The notes beneath the pieces are model-generated. The model was not told the DNA's origin. It did not search any database and saw nothing but the letters and a program-made list of their open reading frames with translations. Source: Opitutaceae bacterium EW11 (GTDB lineage Bacteria > Verrucomicrobiota > Verrucomicrobiia > Opitutales > Opitutaceae). Taken from it: a DNA stretch of 64,000 nucleotides. The DNA lies in assembly GCA_003054665.1 (NCBI GenBank), contig QAYY01000012.1, positions 155,679-219,678 on the forward strand, in the 5' to 3' direction. Positions 47,063 through 56,526 of this stretch are shown here, piece after piece. The position numbers were made by a program, and so were the translations under genes. Numbering within the stretch: position 1 is the stretch's first letter; each line of letters begins with the position of its first letter.

Positions 47063-49426
47063 ATGACTCACCTCGACCGCAAACTGTTGCGCGATCTGCG
47101 GACCATCAAGTCGCAGGCGTTGGCGGTCGCTCTCGTGATGGCCTGCGGGCTGGCGATGATGGTGATGACCCGGAGCCTGATTCGTTCGCTGGAGACGGCG
47201 CGGAGCGAGTACTACGCCCGGAACCGCTTCGCCGAGGTGTTCGCCGGTCTGAAGCGGGCGCCGCTTTCGCTGGTGGACGAGATCGCCAGGATCGACGGAG
47301 TAGCCGCCGTGCAGCCGGGAATCGCGCTTCAGGTCACGCTCGACATTCCGGGGCTGCCGGAGCCGGCGCGAGCGGAGATCAATTCCGTCCCGGACCGGGC
47401 CGTCCAGCAGCTCAATCGGCTTCACCTCCGCTCGGGACATCTCCTGGGTCTGGGCAGTCGGCATGAAATCCTGGTAGGCGAGGCCTTCGCGGAGGCGCAC
47501 GGGCTGCAGCCCGGAGCGACGATTTCCGCCATCCTCAACGGCCGGAAACTCGCCCTGCGGGTCGCGGGTGTCGCCCTTTCGCCCGAGTACATCTTCGAAT
47601 CGCCGCCTGGCGCCGCGCTTCCGGACAACCGCACGTTCGGAATTTTCTGGATGCGATACGAAGAGATCGCCGAGGCCTATAGCCTGAAAGGCGGATTCAA
47701 CAAGGTCTCCCTGACGCTCGCGCCGGGAGCTTCGGAAAAGCACGTCATCGCGGAGCTCGATCGCATGCTGGTGCCGTACGGAGGCACAGGGGCGTTCGAC
47801 CGCAAGGATCATCCCTCGCACATTCGGGTGAGCGACGAGATCCGGATCCTGCAGGTGATCTCGTTCGGTTTCCCCCTGGTGTTTCTCAGCGTGGCGGCAT
47901 TCATGACGAATGCCGTCATGAGTCGGCAAATACACCTGCAGCGGGAGCAGATCGCGATCCTGAAGGCGTTCGGCTTCACCGATTGGCAGGTCGGGCTCCA
48001 CTTTTTCAAGTTCACCCTCGCGATCGTGAGCGTTGGAGCGCTGCTCGGGGCGGTGGGCGGCATGCTCCTTGGATACAGGCTGGTCGACATGTATCACCTG
48101 TTCTTCCGCTTTCCCCGGCTGGATTTTCTTGTCTCGTGGGGAACTCTTTTTGGAGCCGCGGGGGCGAGTTCCGCCACGGCCTTCGTGGGCGTGGCGGGCG
48201 TGGTGAAACGGGCGATGCGTCTTCCGCCCGCGCAGGCTATGCGGCCCGAGGCCCCGGCAGACTACCGGCCGGCGCTGCTCGAACGGACGCGTTTTGGCGC
48301 CCGGATGACGCTTTCCGTGCGGATGGCGCTGCGCAACGTGCAGCGGAAACCCTGGCAGTCGTTTCTCACGACCGTGGCGCTCTCCCTCGCGGCAGGGATA
48401 CTGGTCATCCCGAACGCGTTTCGGGACGGCATTCGGTACGTGCTCGATTTTCAGTGGGACCTGATCCAGCACGAAACCGTCAGCGTTCGGCTGGTGGAGC
48501 CCGGGCCGGCGAGGGCCCTGGAGGACTTTCGTCACCTCCCCGGCGTGGTCACGGCCGAGCCGATGCGAACCGTGCCGGTGGAGTTTCGCGCTGGATCGCG
48601 GTCGCGGCGGCTCGGGCTGGTGGGACTGCCGGCCAATGGAGATCTCACGCGCATCCTCGATGCACAGGAGCATCCAAAGCCGATCCCGGCTCATGGCGTG
48701 GTGCTTTCGCGCAAGTTGGCGGAAGTGCTCGGCGTCGAACGCGGCGGACTCCTGCACGTCCGTGTCCTGGCCGAAAAGCGCACGGAGGCGTGGCTGCCGG
48801 TGACGGACCTCGCCGAGGATTTCGCCGGGATCATTGCGTACATGGATCTGGAGGCGATGAACCGGATGCTGCATTCCGGAGACGAGATCAACGGCGCGCG
48901 GCTCACGATCGCAGGCGGATCCTGGTCGGATTTCCTGGAGGCGATGAAAAACTCCCCTCGCACATCGGGCGTGGTGATCAAGGAGGCGATGCGGGACAGC
49001 TTCCGGAAAACGACGGCGGAGAGCATTGGCCTGCTCCAGACGATCTATTCGCTGTTCGCGACCGTCGTCGCTTTTGGCATCGCCTACAACAGCGCGCGAA
49101 TTTCCCTCTCCGAACGCCAGCGCGAACTCGCCACCCTGCGCGTGCTGGGGTTTAGTCAGGCGGAAGTCGGCGGAGTGTTGGTCATGGAAATGGTGATACT
49201 GGCGGCGGCATCGTTGCCCGTCGGCCTGGCGTTCGGCTCGCTGCTGGCGGGCGGGATACTGCACAGCGTGAATACTGAAACCGTGAGGCTCCCGCTCGTG
49301 CTCACCGGGGCCAACTACGCCTACTCTGTGCTCGTGATGACGCTCGCCACCACGCTTTCCCTCTGGTTCGCCTGTCGTAAGCTCAACCGCCTCGATCTGG
49401 TCGGCGCGCTGAAGGCGCCGGAGTAA
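47063..49426 (+). CDS. ABC transporter permease with two FtsX domains
   Basis: A 787-residue permease with two FtsX modules. An N-terminal helix (residues 16-36) precedes a large periplasmic domain. Three helices follow in the middle (about 275-385, with FLSVAAFMTNAVMSRQIHLQ). Another single helix precedes the second periplasmic domain near residue 430, and three final helices (about 655-780) complete it. The EQIAILKAFGF and RELATLRVLGFS coupling helices are visible. Such exporters move lipids, peptides or drugs with an HlyD-type adaptor, supplied by the next gene 13 nt downstream. Confidence 0.93.
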   Translation: MTHLDRKLLRDLRTIKSQALAVALVMACGLAMMVMTRSLIRSLETARSEYYARNRFAEVFAGLKRAPLSLVDEIARIDGVAAVQPGIALQVTLDIPGLPEPARAEINSVPDRAVQQLNRLHLRSGHLLGLGSRHEILVGEAFAEAHGLQPGATISAILNGRKLALRVAGVALSPEYIFESPPGAALPDNRTFGIFWMRYEEIAEAYSLKGGFNKVSLTLAPGASEKHVIAELDRMLVPYGGTGAFDRKDHPSHIRVSDEIRILQVISFGFPLVFLSVAAFMTNAVMSRQIHLQREQIAILKAFGFTDWQVGLHFFKFTLAIVSVGALLGAVGGMLLGYRLVDMYHLFFRFPRLDFLVSWGTLFGAAGASSATAFVGVAGVVKRAMRLPPAQAMRPEAPADYRPALLERTRFGARMTLSVRMALRNVQRKPWQSFLTTVALSLAAGILVIPNAFRDGIRYVLDFQWDLIQHETVSVRLVEPGPARALEDFRHLPGVVTAEPMRTVPVEFRAGSRSRRLGLVGLPANGDLTRILDAQEHPKPIPAHGVVLSRKLAEVLGVERGGLLHVRVLAEKRTEAWLPVTDLAEDFAGIIAYMDLEAMNRMLHSGDEINGARLTIAGGSWSDFLEAMKNSPRTSGVVIKEAMRDSFRKTTAESIGLLQTIYSLFATVVAFGIAYNSARISLSERQRELATLRVLGFSQAEVGGVLVMEMVILAAASLPVGLAFGSLLAGGILHSVNTETVRLPLVLTGANYAYSVLVMTLATTLSLWFACRKLNRLDLVGALKAPE

Positions 49427-49439
49427 AGTCTTTCTCCAG

Positions 49440-50699
49440 ATGAATCCTCCCGCTGACACTCCTCGTCCAAAAAAGCCGATTTTTCGCGGTACGGACGCTC
49501 CTGCGGCGCACCGGCGCCGCCGGTGGCCCTATATCGCAGGAGGGCTGCTGGTCGCGCTGATCGCCCTCGGGCTCTGGCCCAAGCCGTTGCCCGTCGAGGT
49601 CGGTCTGGTCCAGGTGGCGCCGTTGCAGGTCACGGTGAACGACGAGGGGCAGACACGCGTGAAGAATCGGTATGTCGTTTCCAGTCCGGTGGCCGGCCAC
49701 CTGCGGCGCGTGGAGTTGAAGGCGGGCGCGCCGGTGAAGGCCGGCGAGACTCCGTTGGCCTACCTCGAAACCGGCGGCGCCGACCTGCTGGATGCGAGAA
49801 CGTTCGCCCAAGCGCAGGCGCGGGTCAGCGCGGCGGGGGCGGCACGCAAGCAGGCGAGCGCCCTGGAGATTCGGGCGAAGGCGTCAGCCGAGTTGGCGCG
49901 GCGGGACCTGGAGCGGGCGAAGCACCTGTTCGCAAATGGCGGCATGGCCCGGGCGGACTTCGATCAGGCCGTGATGCGCGACACCGCGGCCCAGGAAGAA
50001 AGCCGCGCTGCGGTTTTCGGCCTGCAGGTCGCGAGCTACGAGGAGGAGCAGGCGAAGGCTCTGCTCCTGCGCGGTTCCCCTGGCGCCGGCGGCGCCGCGG
50101 AGCCGCTTTGTATCAATTCACCGGTTACGGGAAAGGTGCTGCGGGTGTTCCAGGAGAGCGAGCGGCAGGTGCCGCCGGGGATGCCGCTGCTGGAGGTCGG
50201 CGATGCAACCGATCTGGAGGTGCGGATCGAGGTGCTTTCCCGGGATGGCGTGGCGATCCGGCCGGGCGCGACGGTGTGGCTGGAGCAGTGGGGCGGCCCC
50301 GAACCGCTCGAGGCGCGCGTGCGGCTCGTGGAGCCGTCGGCGTTCACCAAAATCTCGGCGCTCGGCGTGGAGGAGCAGCGCGTGTTCGTCGTGGCGGACT
50401 TGATCGATCCCGCGGCCAAGAGACCGACGCTCGGGGACGCTTACCGCGTGGAAGCTCGGATTGTGCTTTGGGAGGGGGAACGGGTTCTCCAGGTACCCGC
50501 CGGCGCCCTTTTCCAGCGGGAGTCACAGTGGTCCACTTACGTGGTCGACGGCGGACGGGCGCGGCTGCGCAACGTGACCATCGGTCACTCCAACGGTATG
50601 CGGACGGAAATCGTCGGCGGGCTGAGAGAGGGCGACCGGGTGATCGTTTACCCCGGCGACCGCGTGGAGGACGGCGTGCGCGTGAAACAGCATCTTTGA
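49440..50699 (+). CDS. HlyD/MacA-type periplasmic adaptor
   Basis: A 419-residue membrane-fusion protein. A single anchor helix (about residues 27-45) is followed by a lipoyl half-motif (VSSPVAGHLRRVELKAGAPVK), a helical hairpin (about 110-200, alanine- and arginine-rich), the second lipoyl half (INSPVTGKVLRVFQESERQV) and a beta-barrel. The C-terminal part includes VQVPAGALF and HSNGMRTEIVGGLREGDRVI. It completes the three-gene efflux set with the ABC ATPase and permease. The cargo is unknown, and no outer-membrane TolC gene is in the window. Confidence 0.92.
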   Translation: MNPPADTPRPKKPIFRGTDAPAAHRRRRWPYIAGGLLVALIALGLWPKPLPVEVGLVQVAPLQVTVNDEGQTRVKNRYVVSSPVAGHLRRVELKAGAPVKAGETPLAYLETGGADLLDARTFAQAQARVSAAGAARKQASALEIRAKASAELARRDLERAKHLFANGGMARADFDQAVMRDTAAQEESRAAVFGLQVASYEEEQAKALLLRGSPGAGGAAEPLCINSPVTGKVLRVFQESERQVPPGMPLLEVGDATDLEVRIEVLSRDGVAIRPGATVWLEQWGGPEPLEARVRLVEPSAFTKISALGVEEQRVFVVADLIDPAAKRPTLGDAYRVEARIVLWEGERVLQVPAGALFQRESQWSTYVVDGGRARLRNVTIGHSNGMRTEIVGGLREGDRVIVYPGDRVEDGVRVKQHL

Positions 50700-50815
50700 A
50701 GTGTGCAGCCCCGGTGGCCGGGCCGGGGAAGCGCCGTCAATGCATTCGCTGAGCCGTCTGTGGCGCTGGCAGTTTTCCCTTTGCGTTTCGCACCTCCCGC
50801 CTTTGGTTGGCGCGG

Positions 50816-52171
50816 ATGTCCGTCCTGAACGACACGATCGCCGCACTCTCGACGCCGGTGGGTACTTCCGGACTGGCGGTGGTGCGCGCGAGCGGACCGC
50901 AGTGCCGAGAACTCTTCGGAGCCGTGCTGGGCGGTGAGCCCAAACCCAGGCTTGCGACCCACGGCGATTATCGGGATCGGAGCGGGCAGGTCATCGACGA
51001 CGTGGTCGGCCTCCTTTTTGCCGGACCGAAATCCTACACCGGCGAAGACACGCTGGAGATTTCGTGCCACGGCAACCCGTTTATCGCCCAGAAAATCCTG
51101 GAGGATCTTTTTGCGCGGGGATGCCGTGCGGCGGAGCCGGGCGAGTTCAGCCGAAGGGCCTTCCTTAACGGAAGGATGGATCTTGCTCAAGCCGAGGCGG
51201 TTGCTGATTTGATCCATGCCCGCAGCGAACGGGCGATGGCCGCGGCGAACCAGCAGCTGCGCGGGAGCCTCGGGCGCCATCTGGCGACATTGACGGACGA
51301 GCTTCTCGATGTGCTGGCCCGCGTGGAGGCTTACATCGATTTCCCGGACGAGGATCTGCCCCCGGAAGACCGCACGGTGGTTCAGGACGCTTTGAGCAGG
51401 CTGACCTTCGGCACGGAGCGTCTCCTCGCGACCGAGCACTACGGCGAGTTGCTCCGCGAGGGCATCAAAACGGTGATCCTCGGCGAACCCAACGCCGGCA
51501 AGAGTTCGCTCCTCAACCGTCTGGTCGGCGCGGAACGCGCGCTGGTCAGTCCGGAGCCGGGCACGACGCGCGACTACATCGAGGAGCGGATCGCGATCGG
51601 GCCGCATAGTATCCGGCTGATAGATACCGCGGGGCTGAACCCCTCCCCTGCCCCTTTGGAGCGTCTTGGCATGCAGAAAACCGTGGAGCGGGCCTCCCTC
51701 GCGGATTTGTTTCTCCTCGTGCTGGACGCCACGAGGCCGGTTCCGCCGCTGCCGGACGCGATCGGTGCGTGCATGACGGCAGGGAACACCATCGTCGTGG
51801 TGAACAAATCGGATTTGGCGCAGCCTGAGTTTGGCGGAGCCCAGCTCCCCTCGCCCACCGTCGTCCGGATTTCCGCCTTGAACGGGGTTGGTTTCGAACG
51901 GCTGCGGGACGAAATCGCGGCGCGTGCAGAGGCGTTCCGAGTCGACCAAGGCGACGAAGTCATTGCGATCAACGCCCGCCACGCGGACGCCCTCGGCCGC
52001 GCCCGGGCCGCGCTGATGGCGGCCCGGCAGAAGCTGGAGGAACGCGGTGCCGCGGAATTGCTGGCGAGCGATCTCCGGGATGCCCTGGCCGCTTTCGGGG
52101 AGATCGGGGGTCGGATCGACAACGAACGGATGCTGGATCGTCTCTTTGCCACGTTCTGCATCGGGAAATAG
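50816..52171 (+). CDS. mnmE: tRNA modification GTPase MnmE
   Basis: A 451-residue GTPase that with MnmG installs the 5-carboxymethylaminomethyl group on U34 of tRNAs. The N-terminal folate-binding domain precedes the helical domain with the inserted G domain: G1 GEPNAGKSS, G2 EPGTTRD, G3 DTAG and G4 NKSD. The C-terminal FCIGK cysteine signature is intact. The start is ATG 50816, three codons after a TTG. It is followed 62 nt later by mnmG, the usual pairing near oriC. Confidence 0.97.
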   Translation: MSVLNDTIAALSTPVGTSGLAVVRASGPQCRELFGAVLGGEPKPRLATHGDYRDRSGQVIDDVVGLLFAGPKSYTGEDTLEISCHGNPFIAQKILEDLFARGCRAAEPGEFSRRAFLNGRMDLAQAEAVADLIHARSERAMAAANQQLRGSLGRHLATLTDELLDVLARVEAYIDFPDEDLPPEDRTVVQDALSRLTFGTERLLATEHYGELLREGIKTVILGEPNAGKSSLLNRLVGAERALVSPEPGTTRDYIEERIAIGPHSIRLIDTAGLNPSPAPLERLGMQKTVERASLADLFLLVLDATRPVPPLPDAIGACMTAGNTIVVVNKSDLAQPEFGGAQLPSPTVVRISALNGVGFERLRDEIAARAEAFRVDQGDEVIAINARHADALGRARAALMAARQKLEERGAAELLASDLRDALAAFGEIGGRIDNERMLDRLFATFCIGK

Positions 52172-52233
52172 TTCCTCCCTTGCAGGACGCCGGCCCCATG
52201 CGTAGGGTTCCGGCTTTGGATTGCTGCAGCCCG

Positions 52234-54147
52234 ATGATATTCAACAAGATACCGTTCGACGTGATTGTTTGTGGTGCCGGCCACGCAGGCTGTGAAGCCG
52301 CCCTTGCTGCATCGCGGCTGGGCGCCTCAACCCTCCTCCTGACCGGCAACTTGGACACGATTGCCCAGATGAGCTGCAATCCCGCGATCGGCGGCCAGGC
52401 AAAGGGCCAGATTGTGCGGGAGATCGACGCCCTGGGTGGTGAAATGGGCATCAACACGGATGTCACCGGCATTCAGTTCCGGCTGTTGAACGAGTCAAAA
52501 GGGCCTGCCGTGCAGTCACCGCGAGCGCAGTGCGATAAGAAGGCTTACCAGTTCCGGATGAAGCATGTGCTGGAGCTGCAGAAGAATCTCCAGCTCTTCC
52601 AAGCCACTGTTACGGCGTTGGTGTTTGAATCCGGACGCGTGGTCGGTGTGCGCACCAACCTCGATATCGAATTCCGGGGCCGATCCGTTGTTGTCACAAC
52701 GGGCACCTTTCTCCGCGGGTTAATGCACATTGGTCAGAACAAGAACGAAGGTGGACGTCTCGGCGACTTCAGCGCGCGCACCCTCTCCTCTTCCTTTCTG
52801 GAGGCGGGAATTGAATTGCAGCGACTGAAGACGGGCACGCCGCCTCGCCTCCTTGGGCGAAGCATCGATTTCGGGAAGATGGAGGAGCAAAAGGGCGACG
52901 CCTCCCCCACTCTGTTTGCGTTCCACGACACGCGGGATCCTGAGGATATGTTCCACGTGGAACAAACCGGGGAGTCGCGCCTCGGCTGGGCTCCTGGCTC
53001 GGACCAAGTCTCCTGCTGGATGACCTACACCACTCCACGCACGGCTGAGATCGTGCGGCAGAACCTCCACAAGTCTGCCATGTACTCAGGCGAGATCAAA
53101 GGCGTCGGGCCGCGCTACTGTCCGAGCATTGAGGACAAGTTCGTCCGGTTTGCTGACAAACCCCGTCACCTTCTCTTCCTCGAACCGGAAGGCCGGCATA
53201 CGAACGAGTATTACGTGAACGGCCTTTCCACGTCGCTGCCGTTCGAGGTTCAGCTCGAGATGGTCCATAGCGTCCCTGGGCTGGAAAACGCGGTGCTTCT
53301 CAGGCCGGCCTATGCTGTGGAATACGATTTCGCCCCGCCTACCCAGCTCTTCCCGTCTCTGGAATCCAAGAAGGTCGAGAACCTGTTCTTCGCCGGGCAG
53401 ATCAACGGCACCTCGGGCTACGAGGAGGCGGCCTGCCAGGGGCTGGTGGCCGGCGTGAACGCTGTCCGGAAGGTCCGCGCCGAGGATCCGATGGTGATTG
53501 GCCGCCACGAAGGCTACATCGGCGTCCTGATCGACGATCTGGTGACCAAGGGTACGAACGAGCCGTACCGGATGTTCACGAGCCGTGCGGAGCATCGGTT
53601 GCTGTTCAACCACGGCAGCGCTGAGTTGAGGCTCGAAGCGCATGCGCGCGCGCATCGACTTGTCTCGGTCAGCCGGCTCGATCGCATCCGTGCCAAGCGA
53701 AGTCAGATCGACCACTGGATCCAGGAGTTTGGGCGCCGGCGAGCTGGTTCGGGTCAGAATGGTTCGTTGGCGGACGCGGTTCGCCGTCAAATGACAGGTG
53801 GAGGCCCTGCGGCGTCGCTGCCCGAGGATTTCTGCGCGCTTGGCTCGGCCGTCCAGCAGGAGGTGCTCTATCGCGTCAGCTACGAGGGGTATCTGCTGAG
53901 AGAGGAGCGGCAGATCGCGAAGCTGGCGGACGTCGAGAAGATCCGGATTCCGGCCGACCTAGACTTTGCTGAAGTGAAAGGCCTTCGGAAGGAGAGCGCT
54001 CTGAAGCTCGCGGCTTTCAAACCTTTCAACTTGGGGCAGGCGAGCCGGATTAGCGGCGTGAGTCCGGCCGATATCAGTATCCTGATGGTGATGCTCGAAG
54101 CGCGTCGAAGGGCAGGGGAGGAAAGTGCGTCGGTGCCTCGCAATTGA
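52234..54147 (+). CDS. mnmG: tRNA uridine modification enzyme MnmG (GidA)
   Basis: The FAD partner of MnmE, 637 residues. The FAD motif VIVCGAGHAGCEAALAASR starts at residue 9. IGGQAKGQIVREIDALGGEM and the GLMHIGQNKNEGG region are typical, as is the NGTSGYEEAACQGLVAGVNA block. ATG 52234 matches the usual start just before the FAD strand. The coding sequence contains a perfect 16-bp parS palindrome (52949-52964), read as Met-Phe-His-Val-Glu-Gln. It is cotranscribed with mnmE. Confidence 0.97.
   Translation: MIFNKIPFDVIVCGAGHAGCEAALAASRLGASTLLLTGNLDTIAQMSCNPAIGGQAKGQIVREIDALGGEMGINTDVTGIQFRLLNESKGPAVQSPRAQCDKKAYQFRMKHVLELQKNLQLFQATVTALVFESGRVVGVRTNLDIEFRGRSVVVTTGTFLRGLMHIGQNKNEGGRLGDFSARTLSSSFLEAGIELQRLKTGTPPRLLGRSIDFGKMEEQKGDASPTLFAFHDTRDPEDMFHVEQTGESRLGWAPGSDQVSCWMTYTTPRTAEIVRQNLHKSAMYSGEIKGVGPRYCPSIEDKFVRFADKPRHLLFLEPEGRHTNEYYVNGLSTSLPFEVQLEMVHSVPGLENAVLLRPAYAVEYDFAPPTQLFPSLESKKVENLFFAGQINGTSGYEEAACQGLVAGVNAVRKVRAEDPMVIGRHEGYIGVLIDDLVTKGTNEPYRMFTSRAEHRLLFNHGSAELRLEAHARAHRLVSVSRLDRIRAKRSQIDHWIQEFGRRRAGSGQNGSLADAVRRQMTGGGPAASLPEDFCALGSAVQQEVLYRVSYEGYLLREERQIAKLADVEKIRIPADLDFAEVKGLRKESALKLAAFKPFNLGQASRISGVSPADISILMVMLEARRRAGEESASVPRN
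52949..52964. other. parS centromere-like site inside mnmG
   Basis: TGTTCCACGTGGAACA is a perfect 16-bp palindrome that matches the bacterial parS consensus TGTTNCACGTGNAACA bound by ParB. It lies in coding sequence of mnmG, as is common near origins. I found no second copy by eye, and parAB is not in the window. Confidence 0.9.
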
Positions 54148-54279
54148 TACGCTTGGGCCCCGCCAATTGAAACCGCGGCCTGAGTGGGCTGTGCGCCGGT
54201 GACTCTTGCGCGGCAAACGTACGCTCGGCGCGCAGACCTAAATCGCTCTTTAGCCGTGGCTTGCCTTGCGCTTCACCGA

Positions 54280-54302
54280 CTGCTGTAACATTTGTGAAAC
54301 GG
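54280..54302. promoter_or_regulatory. Possible Pho-box-like repeat
   Basis: TGTAACA and TGTGAAAC occur 9 nt apart just upstream of the PhoB-like gene, in a TG-rich context resembling the direct repeats bound by PhoB. The match to the enteric Pho box is loose. It could also be an ordinary promoter element. Confidence 0.25.
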
Positions 54303-54353
54303 GCCGGTAAAATCGCTAGGCTTTGCCGGCCTCAGGCATAGTTTCGCTCCGCT

Positions 54354-55073
54354 ATGAGAGACGTAAAAGGGAAGAAGGTCCTGGTGATCGATGACGAAGC
54401 CGACGTCACGGAGCTACTCGCTTATCATCTGAAAGCGAAGGGCTTTGAAGTCGCGACGTTGAACGACGCAAACAGCAGCATCGGAACGGCGCGGTCGTTC
54501 ATGCCGGATCTGGTCGTTCTCGACGTGATGATGCCGGACCTGAGCGGCGTGCAGATCTGCAAGATGCTGCGGGCGGATCCGCAGCTGAAGACCGTGCCAG
54601 TGATCTTCCTTACCGCGAAGGCGGAAGAGGCGGACCGGATCCAGGGACTTGAAACGGGTGCCGACGACTACGTGTGTAAGCCGTTTAGTACCAAGGAGTT
54701 GATACTTAGAATCCAGACAATCCTTCGACGAGTTCAAGATGCGCTCCCGGAACAGCCGAAAAAGATCCAGACCGGAGAAATCGTCATCGATGTGGAGCGC
54801 CACGAAGCCAGCGTCCACGGTGAGCCGGTGGAGCTCACGGCGACGGAGTTCAAGTTGCTCCGCTTGCTAATGGAGAGGCGGGGGCGCGTGCAGACCCGCG
54901 AGCATCTCCTGATCAACGTATGGAATTACGAGACCGAGATTGAAACGCGCACGGTCGACACCCACGTGCGGCGTCTGCGCGAAAAGCTCGGTACGGAGGC
55001 GGACTGGATCGAGACGATTCGCGGGGTGGGGTACCGGATGGCCGAGCGAAAGCCCGACTCATGTTCGAAGTAG
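54354..55073 (+). CDS. phoB: PhoB-type response regulator
   Basis: A 239-residue OmpR-family regulator. The receiver has acidic pocket DDE, phospho-acceptor Asp57 in LVVLDVMMPD, the conserved threonine in LTAKAEE and lysine in YVCKPF. The winged-helix domain (about 140-235) ends in DTHVRRLREKL and WIETIRGVGYRM. It overlaps the kinase gene by 13 nt, forming a PhoBR-type pair that in many bacteria controls phosphate starvation genes. No pst genes are in the window, so the stimulus is inferred from sequence type only. Confidence 0.85.
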   Translation: MRDVKGKKVLVIDDEADVTELLAYHLKAKGFEVATLNDANSSIGTARSFMPDLVVLDVMMPDLSGVQICKMLRADPQLKTVPVIFLTAKAEEADRIQGLETGADDYVCKPFSTKELILRIQTILRRVQDALPEQPKKIQTGEIVIDVERHEASVHGEPVELTATEFKLLRLLMERRGRVQTREHLLINVWNYETEIETRTVDTHVRRLREKLGTEADWIETIRGVGYRMAERKPDSCSK

Positions 55074-56350
55074 TCTCCGCTGTTCTTGCCGTCCTGCTGC
55101 TCCTCGCCCTGCGGCGACTTTGGGCGCATCGGCGCGCAGCCGAATTGCTCCACGTGGCGATCGAGCGGAATCGGCCGCTGTTGAGAGAGGATTTGCCAGG
55201 GGCTGCAGGGGTGCATTGGGAGCAGTTGGCGTCGGACGTGAACGACTTGGTCGAGGATGTTCGCCGTCTGCAGAAGCTCCGCACCGGGCAACTCGCGCAG
55301 CTTGAGGCTACCCTGGGAAGTCTTCAGGAAGCGGTATTGATCGTTGATAGCGAGAACACCATCCTACTGGCCAACAAGGCGTTGCAGGCGATCTTCCCGG
55401 ACGCGAAGAACATCCTCAACCAGCGTTTGGAGCGGGTTCTGCATAGCGCGGCTTTTCTGAAGTACGTGAGCGCGGTCAGGGAAAGTGCGTCGGCTCAGCC
55501 CGTCCGGGAGATCGAGTTCGCCGAGGGGAAGAAGACGGTTTGGGTGGAAGTCACGGGCACGATCATTCCGCCGCTAGACGCTCAGCGCTCGCCGTGGGCC
55601 CTCTTCGTTCTCCACGACATCACCAACCTCAAGAAACTGGAGATGGTACGTAAAGAATTCGTGGCCAACGTCTCCCACGAACTCCGCACGCCTCTCAGCG
55701 TGATCAAGGGTTACGTCGAGACTCTGGTGGACGGACATACGGAGATGCCTCTGGAGGACCGTGAGCGGTTCCTCCGCACCATCCAGCGCCATACCGAACG
55801 GCTGAACTCGCTCCTGGAAGATCTGCTTACGCTCTCCCGCCTGGAATCCATCAATCCCGGCCTACGGAGGGAGACGGTGAACTTTTCCGAGCTGTTGTCT
55901 GCCGTGATGGACGACTTCCGGGCTCGTCCTGCCGCGGAAGGTTTCCACCTTGAGTCGCGCGTGGACGCCGCGATCGGGCCTCTGTTGATCGATCCGCTCA
56001 AGATCACCCAGGTGCTCGAAAACCTGATTGAGAACGCGCTGAAATACACACCGAAGGGGTCGCACATTTCCGTGGAGGCGCGGCTCGGCGAGAAACAAGT
56101 GGAAGTCAGTGTCAGCGACGACGGACCGGGCATTCCTGAAGCGGATTTGCCGCACATTTTCGAGCGATTCTATCGGGTCGACAAAGGCCGTTCCCGCGAG
56201 AAGGGCGGCACCGGTCTCGGGCTTAGCATCGTCAAACACATCGTTCAGCTTCATCAGGGACGCGTCTGGGTGGAGAGCCGGCTAGGGAAGGGGACGGCGT
56301 TCTTTTTCACCCTTCCACAGCGCGCGACCGCCGAGGTGAAGTCGAACTGA
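55061..56350 (+). CDS. phoR: PhoR-type sensor histidine kinase
   Basis: A 429-residue membrane kinase. One N-terminal helix (residues 4-18) is followed by a cytoplasmic PAS domain (about 75-190, LEATLGSLQEAVLIVDSEN). HisKA has the phospho-acceptor histidine in VANVSHELRTPLS. HATPase motifs ENLIENALKYTPKG, DDGPGIPEADL and GGTGLGLSIV follow. Having a single anchor helix and no periplasmic sensor is typical of PhoR, which senses through the phosphate transporter. It is translationally coupled to the response regulator. Confidence 0.85.
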   Translation: MFEVVSAVLAVLLLLALRRLWAHRRAAELLHVAIERNRPLLREDLPGAAGVHWEQLASDVNDLVEDVRRLQKLRTGQLAQLEATLGSLQEAVLIVDSENTILLANKALQAIFPDAKNILNQRLERVLHSAAFLKYVSAVRESASAQPVREIEFAEGKKTVWVEVTGTIIPPLDAQRSPWALFVLHDITNLKKLEMVRKEFVANVSHELRTPLSVIKGYVETLVDGHTEMPLEDRERFLRTIQRHTERLNSLLEDLLTLSRLESINPGLRRETVNFSELLSAVMDDFRARPAAEGFHLESRVDAAIGPLLIDPLKITQVLENLIENALKYTPKGSHISVEARLGEKQVEVSVSDDGPGIPEADLPHIFERFYRVDKGRSREKGGTGLGLSIVKHIVQLHQGRVWVESRLGKGTAFFFTLPQRATAEVKSN

Positions 56351-56526
56351 CGGCACCCTGCCTGACTTCCGGTCAGCGAGAGGCCGGTTCGAAGCAGAGT
56401 GGTTCGCCTGGACCGGGGCTGGCATTTTCTGGATACGCGGACTCTCAGGGGTCCGTATCGGCGGCGGGTGCTGCCGCCTGGCGTCGCGAGCTTGCCTGCG
56501 GGGAGGGCCGTCCGTAACCACGCGGC

